64,000 nt of DNA from Flavobacteriales bacterium (GTDB taxonomy: Bacteria; Bacteroidota; Bacteroidia; Flavobacteriales_D; Crocinitomicaceae): positions 47,366 to 111,365 of the forward strand of contig CANJLG010000007.1 in assembly GCA_947475095.1 (NCBI GenBank). Direction: 5' to 3'. The number at the start of each line of letters is the position of its first letter. The first letter of the stretch is position 1. Positions 36,493-45,598 of this stretch are shown piece after piece. Under the pieces are notes generated by a model. That model was not told the DNA's origin and searched no databases. It saw nothing but the letters and a program-made list of their open reading frames with translations. Both the position numbers and the translations under genes were made by a program.

Positions 36493-37341
36493 TTAGCTTT
36501 TCATCGCTTTAAGCATGTTGCCATAAACATTGTTCAAATCAGTTAAGTTTTGAGCTAAAATGGCCATGTTCTCACGATATAAACGAGTATCCTCAGCAGA
36601 TGCTGATAAATTACCCATCATTTCAACTACTTGTTTTTGGAAACCTTGAGTTGCTTCTAAGTGTGCCGATGAACCTTGTAATTGAAGCTCATAAACATTA
36701 TTTAATGCCCCAAGGTTTTTGGATACTTTTTGCATTTGCTCACCAAATGATTCGCCCTCAGCAGTCGATGATGTCATACCAGAAATAGAAACTGATGCTC
36801 TTTCGTATGCTTCAGAAAGTGCAGAAACTTTATTAGAAGCCGCTTCTAAACTAGCGACATAAGAATCAGTAGCTGTTGCTGCAGAAGAAACACTTTTCAA
36901 TTGCTCAGCATTATGACTCAAATCACGCATGGATGAACCTAGACGATCTAAAAGAGCCTGGTCAATCTTAGCATTAGCGAGAAGTTCATCAAACTTTTCA
37001 GTAATGCCAGTTGCAGAGGATCCTCCTGAACCACCACCTAATTCCATTGGTTTTGGAAATGCCGCTAATTCATCAGCAGATTGAGGTCTTTCATCTTCGG
37101 GTAATAAATATGGATAATAAACGGCCCAATTTGGTTCAGCATGTAATGGCTCCATTGCACTTAAAGCAAATATTACCGCCTCAGTAGAAAGACCCACTAT
37201 TAGCATTACATCACAATAAGGCCAGTGCATAATTTTAAATAATGCTCCCAAAATAACAACGGATGCACCGTAACCATAAACAAACTTCATTAAATTCTTG
37301 TAACCTTTTGAAGCAAAAAAACCTCCTGACTTACCACTCAT
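36493..37341 (-). CDS. gldL: T9SS motor protein GldL
   Basis: GldL is the inner-membrane proton-channel partner of GldM. The 282-residue protein has two transmembrane helices near residues 14-35 and 45-65. They contain YGASVVILGALFKIMHW and LIVGLSTEAVIFALSAMEP; the glutamate in the second helix matches the conserved membrane acidic residue proposed to carry protons. The long C-terminal cytoplasmic part (about 110-282) is heptad-rich with Ser and Ala and looks coiled-coil. It lies 46 bp downstream of gldK. Confidence 0.94.
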   Translation of the reverse strand: MSGKSGGFFASKGYKNLMKFVYGYGASVVILGALFKIMHWPYCDVMLIVGLSTEAVIFALSAMEPLHAEPNWAVYYPYLLPEDERPQSADELAAFPKPMELGGGSGGSSATGITEKFDELLANAKIDQALLDRLGSSMRDLSHNAEQLKSVSSAATATDSYVASLEAASNKVSALSEAYERASVSISGMTSSTAEGESFGEQMQKVSKNLGALNNVYELQLQGSSAHLEATQGFQKQVVEMMGNLSASAEDTRLYRENMAILAQNLTDLNNVYGNMLKAMKS

Positions 37342-37387
37342 AACTTTTAGATTTTAAATATTAAACTTTGATTGAATTATTACTTGA

Positions 37388-39388
37388 TTATTTTAATTGA
37401 ATATCACTTTGGATTTCCTCACCATTTTCCGCTTCTAGATCCTTACCTCCTCGACCAAGATGAGTCATTACATTTCTAAAACCAATATAGGATTTAGCAG
37501 AATCTTGATATTCATATGTTCGTGTGGAATTCATTAAATAATAAGCAATGTCTTTCCAAGAACCGCCTCGAATTACCTTTCGTTTTTTGACAGGATGATC
37601 ACCATCTTTTGCATCGTAAGTAACATCAGAATTTAAATCGTGAGTAAACTCATAAGATGATTCATCAAAAGCGGAGGAACACCATTCGGCAACATTTCCA
37701 GCCATACAATATAAACCATAAGCGTTAGCATTATAAGAATACACTTTAACAGTATGAAATCCACCATCCTCAAAATACCTACCTCTCATTGGCTTAAAGT
37801 TAGCTAAGAAACACCCATTAGCATTTCGAATATACGGCCCTCCCCAAGGATATTGTGAAAGATCTAAATCTCCACGAGCTCCTCGTTCCCATTCAGTTTC
37901 AGTTGGCAAACGAAAATCGTTGACAAATAAATCGCCATTCGATAATAGCCAGCTATGATATAATTGTGTTCGCCAAACAGAAAATGCTTTAGCCTGTGAC
38001 CATGTTACACCGACAACTGGATAATTATCGTATGCAGTATGCCAAAAATAATTTTGTGTCATAGGCTCATGAAAAGCATATGTAAAATCTCTTACCCAAC
38101 ACATTGTATCAGGATAAACATGGATTCGTTCCTTAATTATAAACCTACTTCTATCAGTATGACCACGAATTGCATTATGTTGACCTTTGGTATTAGTATA
38201 CCCTAAGTCCAAATCTTGACCAGGATTAATAAGGATTCCTTCTTGAACCAAGGCATTATTATTATTATCTTTCGGTACAGATCGAAGAGAAGTATCAGGA
38301 CTATCGTAAACAGTGCGGTCAAACATAACCTGACTTCCATCAGTATTTAATGTTGCACGGTGCAAACCATTTGTCTTTTGATCTTTCGATAATGGGTCTC
38401 TTCTGCTAGAGCCTGTTTGACCATTGTAGTCGTAAAGATTTCGCGAGTCAACATCCGCTGTTTGGATTTTACCTCGTTTCGCAGCTTCTTTGAAATCAAT
38501 CCAGAAATAATCGTAAAATAATAAACGTGTGTCAATTTGTTTATTTTTAAAATATTGTTCCTCTTCCCCCAAGTACATGTCTGATAATAAAAATGCAGTT
38601 TCAGGATCTGTATAATCAATTGGCACTTCCCAATTTAGCGTAAAATATTTACGGTTTTCAACACGACCTCCTTGTTCTTTAATTGATTGCTTATAGTCTG
38701 CTGCTTTAGGATCGTCTTTATCGTCGGATTTTCCTCCATTTGAGGATGAATATGCACTTAAAATGGCTGTCACTTTTTCAGCAGACATTTCCATCTCAGC
38801 ATCTATGTTTTTACGCGTAATGTCTTTAGTTAATTTTTTAGTGTTCGCACTAATTAATTTGGGATTTACATTTTTATAACCAGTGAGATTTAAATACATT
38901 TTGTCTAATTCTTCTCCTCCAGCTGGATCTAAAAATGGTTCAAAAGGTGTATTCGCACCTTGAGCATCTGAACCTTGAGAAATTAATGAACGGTAAGGTT
39001 CTCTGAAGAAAGGATCTGGCACATTTACCCAATTCTCTGCATCATCACCAGATTGTCGTCGATATAATTTTTCACGCGCCATAGAGTCGCGCACCCAATC
39101 AACAAATTGGCGGTATTCGTTATTAGAAATTTCTGATGCGTCCATGTAAAAAGCTTGAACGGATACAGAACGGGTTCTCGCTGTGTGCAAGCCCATGATG
39201 TCCTCATCATTTTCTCCTTGATTGTAGGCACCCGAAGGAACATAAATCATTCCGTATGGAACTTTCCCAGGACCTAAAATATCTGGGTAAAAAGTATCGC
39301 GTCCTTGAACACCTACTAAATTGCCATCAATGTCATCACATCCAGACAACATTACAACAACAACTACTAAAGCAAAAATTCTTTTCAT
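37388..39388 (-). CDS. gldK: T9SS outer-membrane ring lipoprotein GldK
   Basis: GldK forms the periplasmic ring under the outer membrane with GldN. The protein has a lipobox at Cys17 (MLSGCDD) with two Asp residues following. The FGE-sulfatase (SUMF1-like) fold includes FYMDASEISNNEYRQFVDW, PVVGVTWSQAKAFSVWR, RLPTETEWERGARGD and GLYCMAGNVAEWC. It is 666 residues, well above the ~460-490 I recall for GldK/PorK. The extra ~150-200 residues lie around 145-340 between conserved blocks. It is followed by gldL and preceded by the sprF-like gene. Confidence 0.93.
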   Translation of the reverse strand: MKRIFALVVVVVMLSGCDDIDGNLVGVQGRDTFYPDILGPGKVPYGMIYVPSGAYNQGENDEDIMGLHTARTRSVSVQAFYMDASEISNNEYRQFVDWVRDSMAREKLYRRQSGDDAENWVNVPDPFFREPYRSLISQGSDAQGANTPFEPFLDPAGGEELDKMYLNLTGYKNVNPKLISANTKKLTKDITRKNIDAEMEMSAEKVTAILSAYSSSNGGKSDDKDDPKAADYKQSIKEQGGRVENRKYFTLNWEVPIDYTDPETAFLLSDMYLGEEEQYFKNKQIDTRLLFYDYFWIDFKEAAKRGKIQTADVDSRNLYDYNGQTGSSRRDPLSKDQKTNGLHRATLNTDGSQVMFDRTVYDSPDTSLRSVPKDNNNNALVQEGILINPGQDLDLGYTNTKGQHNAIRGHTDRSRFIIKERIHVYPDTMCWVRDFTYAFHEPMTQNYFWHTAYDNYPVVGVTWSQAKAFSVWRTQLYHSWLLSNGDLFVNDFRLPTETEWERGARGDLDLSQYPWGGPYIRNANGCFLANFKPMRGRYFEDGGFHTVKVYSYNANAYGLYCMAGNVAEWCSSAFDESSYEFTHDLNSDVTYDAKDGDHPVKKRKVIRGGSWKDIAYYLMNSTRTYEYQDSAKSYIGFRNVMTHLGRGGKDLEAENGEEIQSDIQLK

Positions 39389-39500
39389 CTTATCCTTAAT
39401 TTAGGTTCAATCATTACACAAACTAACTTTGCTACAGGTTATCAAGGTTTGCTATAACGTATGAACAATAAAAATGGTTACACCAATTTTTTAATTTTAA

Positions 39501-40445
39501 TTATAACCACCTCGGGTGACGTGCTTTTGTCTTTGGAGGCGGTGGTAAATAATAACAATATTTCACCATAATCTCATGAGATCCACGGGAAACGCTTGAT
39601 AGTTTGTTTAATGTGATATCGTAGGAATATCCTACAGTAAAATTATTGAAAGGATTATACCCTAGCATTAGGGCTACAGCATCAGATGTGCGATATGTTA
39701 ATCCTCCGTAGGCTAATTCCTTATTATTTTTTACAAAGAAATAGCGCGCATTAATATCTGCTGAGAATTTAACTAAATCGGTTCGAATTAATAGATTAGC
39801 ATCGATATTTCCTCCTGCGACATCCATCATTTTATAACCACCCATTGCATAATAGTGTCTTGCAGATTGATATGTTGAAGGGGTAACTTGAACTCCGACG
39901 CTTGACAATTCTGACTCGCTTAAATGTGTGGATGACAAGCCCGCATAAAAATTCTTACCTTTAAAATACGCCCCGAAATTTAAATCCAAATTAGCTGCTT
40001 GAAAACCAGCAGCAGGAAGAGTTGGATCAATAAGCGTTTGAGGCGGAATCCATAATGGATTCATACCATAGGTCATAATCCCTACACCTACGCCTAGGCC
40101 TAAGCGACCAATGTTCCCAATTTGAATTGGATAGGAATAATTTAACAACACATTATTTTGACGTGAGAAACCAATTGCATCATGATAAAAAGAGATGCCA
40201 AGACCACCCGGAAAAAAACGATTCATATTCGCTTCTATATTGAGTACTGCTGAATTTGGCGCACCATTTACCTTATCCCATTGATTTCTATAAATTGATG
40301 TAGCACAAATACCATCATCTAAACCAGTTTCCCCAGGATTGATACTCATCTTATCGAAGAAAAAATGGGTTAGCAACTTATCTTGCTGACCAATTACGTT
40401 ACCTGAAATAAGCAATGCAATTAAGGCTAATAGTCTTATTTTCAA
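39501..40445 (-). CDS. PorP/SprF-family T9SS outer-membrane protein
   Basis: The 314-residue protein has a signal peptide (about 1-19, ending IGQQ) and a PorP/SprF-type beta barrel. The recognisable start is LTHFFFDKMSINPGETGL and the end includes GYNPFNNFTVGYSYDITLNKL. The start is TTG at 40445, giving MKIRLLALIALL; no ATG fits. These proteins attach secreted adhesins or the motor to the outer membrane. It lies 112 bp upstream of gldK in the same direction, so this copy likely belongs to the core machine. Confidence 0.88.
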   Translation of the reverse strand: MKIRLLALIALLISGNVIGQQDKLLTHFFFDKMSINPGETGLDDGICATSIYRNQWDKVNGAPNSAVLNIEANMNRFFPGGLGISFYHDAIGFSRQNNVLLNYSYPIQIGNIGRLGLGVGVGIMTYGMNPLWIPPQTLIDPTLPAAGFQAANLDLNFGAYFKGKNFYAGLSSTHLSESELSSVGVQVTPSTYQSARHYYAMGGYKMMDVAGGNIDANLLIRTDLVKFSADINARYFFVKNNKELAYGGLTYRTSDAVALMLGYNPFNNFTVGYSYDITLNKLSSVSRGSHEIMVKYCYYLPPPPKTKARHPRWL

Positions 40446-40637
40446 TAGTTTTAGTTTTACTTAGTAATAAATTTATACGTTAACTTAGCAGTTCAGCTAT
40501 AAAATTAGGATGCTAAAATAATTAAAAAAAACCAAAATGAAAAAAAAGTTGATTAAAAATTAAAAATACAGCAAAATAAAAATGAAGAATACGAGCCATA
40601 AAGGTTTTCAAATTGATTAAAGTGCGAGCATTAATTC

Positions 40638-41798
40638 TCACCCTAATTTTTGATACGTTTTCCACCACAAATCAGGCATTTCATTTTTCATAGCCCTATC
40701 ATAGTCAAATTTGTTACATGGAACTAAGTGATGTCGTTCGAATTTAGAAAATTCACTCGGTGGATAAGGAACCTCCATCCACCACCTATCAGATTTGTTA
40801 CTTCTATAAAAAACTATTTCGTGAGTTCCATTCTCCAGAAAAACAGTAAACTTGGTGTAATCCATTTTACTTCCTTTTGGAAAATCACCTTTTCTAGAAA
40901 AAAATCCATCCAAAAAATACCATGTCATTTGAGCTATTAACTTTGCTTCAATCGATTTATCGGAAAAGCAATTAAAAATACCGAAACTGGTCGCCTTATC
41001 ACTAATACCTGCATATTTGCTAATTTGGCAAGCTTGATCGGCATAAAATCCATTTGGATTTCCCTGCTTATTATTTGTTTCAGAAGCTCGAATAGCTTGA
41101 AAATCGAAACTAATAATGTCAGAATTCCTCAGAATAGGTTCGGCAGTTTTAAAATCGGCATTGAATTCACCTAAGCGGCAAACGTCAAAAAAGAGTTTTT
41201 CAAACAAATCCAATTCTTTAGGTTGGGCAAAGGGAATTTGGAGACCAATATTCGCATGATTAAACAAATAGCAAGGCCTTCTAATCAACAAACTACCGAT
41301 ATACTTTTCGTGCGTTATCGGCTCCTCGGGCGTTCCCAAATCTAATTTTGAATCGATTGTACAGGTATTTATTAATTGCTCTAATTCCTCATAACCAATG
41401 AACATAGCGGTTGTCAAGTCCTGACTACCACCAATAACTATTGGAAGAATATTATTTTTTACTAATTCAGCAACAACTTGCGATAAGGCAAAATAGGTGT
41501 CTTTTAATTCTTTTCCTGGCAATAAATTTCCCAAATCATAAATCGTTGTTTTCCATTGTGATCCTTTATATAAGGAATACAATTCATCTCTAAAATTACC
41601 TGGGCCAACTATTTCTTTATCGGCAGTTTCATTTTCATGCAACACACCCCTATATTCTGGAACATAAATTATGGCGCAGCCACTCGATGATAAATCAGGA
41701 AACTCTTTTGTGTGAGCATCAATAATACTACCCAATTGCTCCTCATTAAAATCGGTCGATTGGCTTATGGGTTGGAAATAAATAGATATGTCTTTCAT
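40638..41798 (-). CDS. Arginase-fold protein, probably without metal centre
   Basis: The 386-residue protein aligns with the ureohydrolase (arginase/formimidoylglutamase) fold. The usual GGDHS is GGSQD (123-127, His to Gln126). The usual DAHxD is DSKLD (149-153, His to Lys151). The usual SxDxDxxDP appears as FDFQAIRAS (Asp232 kept, second Asp to Gln234). At least three metal ligands are therefore changed, so arginase or formiminoglutamase activity is unlikely. It is upstream of the sprF-gldK operon, separated by 192 bp. Annotation pipelines may call it formimidoylglutamase; I would not. Confidence 0.8.
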   Translation of the reverse strand: MKDISIYFQPISQSTDFNEEQLGSIIDAHTKEFPDLSSSGCAIIYVPEYRGVLHENETADKEIVGPGNFRDELYSLYKGSQWKTTIYDLGNLLPGKELKDTYFALSQVVAELVKNNILPIVIGGSQDLTTAMFIGYEELEQLINTCTIDSKLDLGTPEEPITHEKYIGSLLIRRPCYLFNHANIGLQIPFAQPKELDLFEKLFFDVCRLGEFNADFKTAEPILRNSDIISFDFQAIRASETNNKQGNPNGFYADQACQISKYAGISDKATSFGIFNCFSDKSIEAKLIAQMTWYFLDGFFSRKGDFPKGSKMDYTKFTVFLENGTHEIVFYRSNKSDRWWMEVPYPPSEFSKFERHHLVPCNKFDYDRAMKNEMPDLWWKTYQKLG

Positions 41799-41816
41799 GT
41801 AAAGAATTGATTAGTT

Positions 41817-41824
41817 CAAAACTA
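41817..41824 (-). promoter_or_regulatory. Promoter -7 element TAGTTTTG for the arginase-fold gene
   Basis: This is a full TAnnTTTG match on the reverse strand, 18 nt before the ATG, leaving a short leader. No -33 TTG is evident. Confidence 0.4.
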
Positions 41825-41918
41825 AAACAAACACCTTTAAAAGAATTGCGATACGCTAAAAGAAATGAAAGGTAAAAAGTGAATAACTCATTAAAAAGTA
41901 ATCACCCTCGGTTGCGCA

Positions 41919-42314
41919 TTAAATCTTTTGAATGATTTTTTTAATATCAGGTCTAAAGTAGAGACTTGATTTGAGCACTTTTCCATCTTCACGATAGATG
42001 GGTTTTCCAAACTCATCAAGTTTACTCATATTTGAGCGCTGTATTTCATTAAAAACCTCTTCTATTTTGTGCTGAAGGCCGTGTCGCAAAATGGTTCCAC
42101 ACAAAATATACAATTGGTCGCCTAGGGCATCAGCTATCTCAACAATATCATTATTTTTAGCTGCCTCCAAGTATTCTTCATTTTCTTCTTTCATTAAATT
42201 GAATCGTAATTCTATATCCTTGGCAGTTAAATCTGTGGTGGGGACATTATTATTTTCAATTCCAAAAGCATCATGAAAAGTGGCAACAGCAGCAATTATT
42301 TCTTGAATTCTCAT
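41919..42314 (-). CDS. MazG-like nucleotide pyrophosphohydrolase
   Basis: The 131-residue all-alpha protein has the metal-binding EExxE (EENEEYLE, about 54-61) and ExxD (VEIADALGDQLY) pattern of MazG-like NTP pyrophosphohydrolases. These cleave nucleoside triphosphates to monophosphate and pyrophosphate. A C-terminal tail with GKPIYREDGKVLK resembles the PRA-PH-like subfamily. It lies 9 nt after the E1 dehydrogenase gene and is probably co-transcribed with it. Which NTP it clears is unknown. Confidence 0.85.
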   Translation of the reverse strand: MRIQEIIAAVATFHDAFGIENNNVPTTDLTAKDIELRFNLMKEENEEYLEAAKNNDIVEIADALGDQLYILCGTILRHGLQHKIEEVFNEIQRSNMSKLDEFGKPIYREDGKVLKSSLYFRPDIKKIIQKI

Positions 42315-42323
42315 AAAATTATT

Positions 42324-44408
42324 TTAATAATTTAAAAGTTTTTCCAAAGCGGATTGAACCTTGCCTGCATTAGGCAGAATGGCCTCTTCCAAGCCACAAT
42401 TAAGCGGTATTGCAGGTGTATCAATGGAGCCAAGCAGTTGGATCGGAGCATCAAGGAAATTAAAGTTATCGCGCTGAAGCCTTCCTGCCAATCCAAGCGC
42501 AAAATTACATTCTATGGATTCTTCCGTTAAGATTAAAATCTTTCCGTGTTTTTGGCAAAGCGCGTTCATTGCTTGGTGATCTAAGGGATTTAGGCTTCTC
42601 AAGTCCAAAATTTCCACCCTATTTGGAAAGCTTTTTGATGCCTCTAATGCCCAATACACTCCTCTACCGTAGGTAATAACGCCACAACTTTCACCTTTGG
42701 ATTCATGTTCGGCATCTACCTCTTGCACCAACCTAGCCTTTCCAATAGGAATACAATACTCTTCATCTGGTTCGGGCGACATTGCACCTTCCGTACCTGG
42801 TATTTTAGACCAATAAAGGCCTTTATGTTCTAAAATTACGACCGGGTTTGGGTCATAGAAAGCAGCCTTCATTAATCCTTTTAAATCAGCACCAGTTGAT
42901 GGATAAATGACTTTAATGCCTCGAATATTCGTTAAAACAGATTCTATACTAGACGAATGGTAAGGGCCCCCGGAACCATAGGCGCCAATTGGGATCCGGA
43001 TGACACAACTAACCGGCCATTTACCATTTGATAAATAATAGGATCGAGACACCTCAGTAAACAATTGATTTAAGCCTGGCCAGATATAATCCGCAAATTG
43101 AACTTCTACAATCGGTTTCAATCCTACCGCCGACATTCCCACAGTAGAACCGATAATGAACGCTTCTTGAATTGGGGTATTAAAGACCCTATCATCGCCA
43201 AATGTTTGTGCTAACGTGGCCGCCTCTCTAAAGACACCTCCAAGTCTTCTACCCACATCTTGACCATACAACAATGCCTCTGGATGCTTTTGCATCAATT
43301 CCCTCACGCCAAATAGGGCAGAATCGACCATAACGGTTTTCTTTTTGCCGGGAGGCTCTCTTTGACCAGTTTCTTCCAAAATAGTGGTTGGAGCAAAAAT
43401 AAAATCAGTTACTGACTCAAGATCAGGCTCTGGAGCAGCAATTGCTAATTCATATTCTTTATCGACTAACTTTTTACAGTTTGCTTCGATATTAATAAGG
43501 TCAGCAAGTGAAAATTTATAGCTGGTGAGTAGCGCTTTTAATTTTGGATAGGGATCATTTTTTTCTGCTTCTACTAAATCATCTCTATACCATTCCTTTC
43601 TTACACCCGAGGTGTGATGGCCGAGCAGTGGCACTTTTGCATGAATAATGAAGGGCCTACGTTCCGTTCGAACCAAATGAAAAACCTCTTGAATTGTTTG
43701 GTAGCATAAAAGAAAATCAGTTCCATCGATCGTTCGGACATCAATTCCAGAAAACCCTTTAGCAAAGGTGCTAATATCTTGAGCTCTTGTTTCTTCGGCT
43801 TTTGCAGAAATATCCCAGCCATTATCTTGCACTAAGAAAACAATAGGGAATTGTTTTAATGCGGCCATTTGAAAAGCTTCTGAAACCTCACCTTCAGTAC
43901 ACGAAGCATCTCCGAGAGAGCACACAACAACAGGAGCAGTCTGCGCGTCTACGACAGATAATCCGGTTTTTTCTTTATATTGAATTCCCATGGCAACACC
44001 AGTGGTTGGAATTGCTTGCATACCGGTTGCGGAAGACTGGTGTATAATTTTTGGTAAATCGTCACGGTTTAGTGATGGGTGCGCATAATAGGTCCTTCCA
44101 CCCGAAAAAGGGTCGGCTTTTTTAGCGAAGATCTGCAACATCAATTCATAAGGCTTAATACCCATAGCGAGAAGGATACTGTCATCGCGATAATACGGTG
44201 AAACCCAGTCGAATGATTTTAGTTGAAGACCAAGGGCAATTTGAATAGCTTCATGCCCACGTGACGTTGCGTGAACATATTTAGCTGTAATCTCCCTATT
44301 TTGCTCATATTTTTCTGCAAGCGTTTTCGCTGTACACATGAGATTGAAAGCCAATTCGATGGTGGATTTGTCCATTACTTCTATTGAGGAAATTTCTTTT
44401 TTATCCAA
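42324..44408 (-). CDS. Fused alpha/beta E1 2-oxoacid dehydrogenase
   Basis: This is the thiamine-dependent E1 of a branched-chain or related 2-oxoacid dehydrogenase complex, with alpha (about 15-340) and beta (about 360-694) domains in one chain. The TPP motif is GDASCTEGEVSEA...QDN (Gly to Ala versus GDG). The beta part shows NTPIQEAFIIGSTVGMSAVGLKP and IPIGAYGSGGPYHSSSIE. The start is TTG at 44408 with a good promoter upstream; an in-frame ATG at 44375 is an alternative. E2 and E3 are not here. The length suits fused Bacteroidota forms. Confidence 0.9.
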   Translation of the reverse strand: MDKKEISSIEVMDKSTIELAFNLMCTAKTLAEKYEQNREITAKYVHATSRGHEAIQIALGLQLKSFDWVSPYYRDDSILLAMGIKPYELMLQIFAKKADPFSGGRTYYAHPSLNRDDLPKIIHQSSATGMQAIPTTGVAMGIQYKEKTGLSVVDAQTAPVVVCSLGDASCTEGEVSEAFQMAALKQFPIVFLVQDNGWDISAKAEETRAQDISTFAKGFSGIDVRTIDGTDFLLCYQTIQEVFHLVRTERRPFIIHAKVPLLGHHTSGVRKEWYRDDLVEAEKNDPYPKLKALLTSYKFSLADLINIEANCKKLVDKEYELAIAAPEPDLESVTDFIFAPTTILEETGQREPPGKKKTVMVDSALFGVRELMQKHPEALLYGQDVGRRLGGVFREAATLAQTFGDDRVFNTPIQEAFIIGSTVGMSAVGLKPIVEVQFADYIWPGLNQLFTEVSRSYYLSNGKWPVSCVIRIPIGAYGSGGPYHSSSIESVLTNIRGIKVIYPSTGADLKGLMKAAFYDPNPVVILEHKGLYWSKIPGTEGAMSPEPDEEYCIPIGKARLVQEVDAEHESKGESCGVITYGRGVYWALEASKSFPNRVEILDLRSLNPLDHQAMNALCQKHGKILILTEESIECNFALGLAGRLQRDNFNFLDAPIQLLGSIDTPAIPLNCGLEEAILPNAGKVQSALEKLLNY

Positions 44409-44430
44409 TTTTTCGTTTTAAAACAAGGGG

Positions 44431-44464
44431 CAAAGATACGAAAGAACATGTTAGCATACGACAA
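44431..44464 (-). promoter_or_regulatory. Promoter for the E1 dehydrogenase gene
   Basis: On the reverse strand TTG (44462-44464) and TATCTTTG (44431-44438) are 23 nt apart. TATCTTTG fully matches TAnnTTTG and ends 22 nt before the TTG start at 44408. Confidence 0.5.
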
Positions 44465-44480
44465 TAGAATTTATGCAATG

Positions 44481-44906
44481 TTAAAAAGAGTTTCTTATTG
44501 AAATTGATTTATTTTTATTTAAATAAACAGAGCAACTTTCAAAAGACGGAACAGAAAACGAAGGCCTTACATTATTTGAAAAGCCATAAGGCTCTGTTGG
44601 CAGACCAAAAAAGTTTCTATCACATTGGTTATTATTATTCACATCATGATACACACATACTCCATAATCATCAACAGCCAAATTCTTAAAAATCACGGAA
44701 ACTTGATTTCCAGTAACTTTTGTTCTAATTTTTAAATAGGTAAGGCCTACTTTTGCAAAATTTGATGGGGTTCGATACAAACCAACCTCCACTTGACCAT
44801 TTGTATTTGTTAAATTGGTTATCGTAACAGTTAAATTGTAGGTTTGGCTTTGAACGGAAAGGATATTTAGCAAAAACAATAAAAGAAAAGAAATGGATAG
44901 TTTCAT
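44481..44906 (-). CDS. DUF2141 family secreted protein
   Basis: The 141-residue protein has a signal peptide (1-20, ending SVQSQ) and the DUF2141 pattern: an N-terminal beta strand pair (YNLTVTITNLTNTNGQVEVGLY), then YGVCVYHDVNNNNQCDRNFFG and PTEPYGFSNNVRP. Function of the family is unknown; the fold is likely an all-beta periplasmic domain. It ends the run of minus-strand genes that starts at pruA or the FkbM gene, with 5 bp separating it from the desaturase-like gene upstream. Confidence 0.87.
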   Translation of the reverse strand: MKLSISFLLLFLLNILSVQSQTYNLTVTITNLTNTNGQVEVGLYRTPSNFAKVGLTYLKIRTKVTGNQVSVIFKNLAVDDYGVCVYHDVNNNNQCDRNFFGLPTEPYGFSNNVRPSFSVPSFESCSVYLNKNKSISIRNSF

Positions 44907-44911
44907 ATAAC

Positions 44912-45598
44912 TTAAAAATTAGTTTTGAATAGCCGATCCATCCACATAAAAGTCGAAGAATAATTTCCTGTCAGTTTAGCGTGATGGTCATCGTGGTGTT
45001 TCGTTTTACTCAATAATGGTATTTTACTTGAAACAGGTAATTCGAGATCAGAATGAATGTGGATCTCATGTAAATTTCTTAATCCACCAAAAATCCAAAA
45101 TGCATAAATATTAACATCAATAAAGCTGAAAAGAATGGCGAATCCTAAAAAGGCACCAATCATGCCCAGCATCCATTCAATTGGGTGAGCATACAAGTAT
45201 TCAAGCGGAAAAGGCTTTGTCGCTCTATGATGAATGGAGTGTACCGTTTTAAGCATGTATTTATTTTCGTGAAGCCATCTGTGGTAGAAATAGAAAAAAA
45301 TATCATCAATAACAAAGGCGAAAATAACTTGAAAAATAATTGTTCCAATAGAAAATTCTTGGCTAAAAAAGTCAGCGAAAAAAAAGGCTCCAAAACCAGA
45401 AATAGTCAATAAGAGTGTTATGTTGAATAGATAAAGTGGCATTCTTTTGGAAAAAAGGCCTTTAACATATGGTTTCTTTTGAATCGAAAACTTTTTAAAA
45501 ATAGAGGTGTACAAAACCAACATCGAATATATTAGTCCAAATAGATTCGTACAAATCAATAAAACGATGGTATAAATAGCAATACTAGCAGCATTCAT
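44912..45598 (-). CDS. Sterol desaturase/fatty acid hydroxylase family protein
   Basis: The 228-residue membrane protein has at least four transmembrane helices and the di-iron histidine boxes HRWLHE, HSIHHR and HDDHH of the FA hydroxylase superfamily. Such enzymes hydroxylate or desaturate lipids, carotenoids or sterol-like compounds using O2. The substrate is not evident. Its start overlaps the stop of the FkbM-type methyltransferase gene by 4 bp, suggesting a joint lipid or glycan modification unit. Confidence 0.88.
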   Translation of the reverse strand: MNAASIAIYTIVLLICTNLFGLIYSMLVLYTSIFKKFSIQKKPYVKGLFSKRMPLYLFNITLLLTISGFGAFFFADFFSQEFSIGTIIFQVIFAFVIDDIFFYFYHRWLHENKYMLKTVHSIHHRATKPFPLEYLYAHPIEWMLGMIGAFLGFAILFSFIDVNIYAFWIFGGLRNLHEIHIHSDLELPVSSKIPLLSKTKHHDDHHAKLTGNYSSTFMWMDRLFKTNF

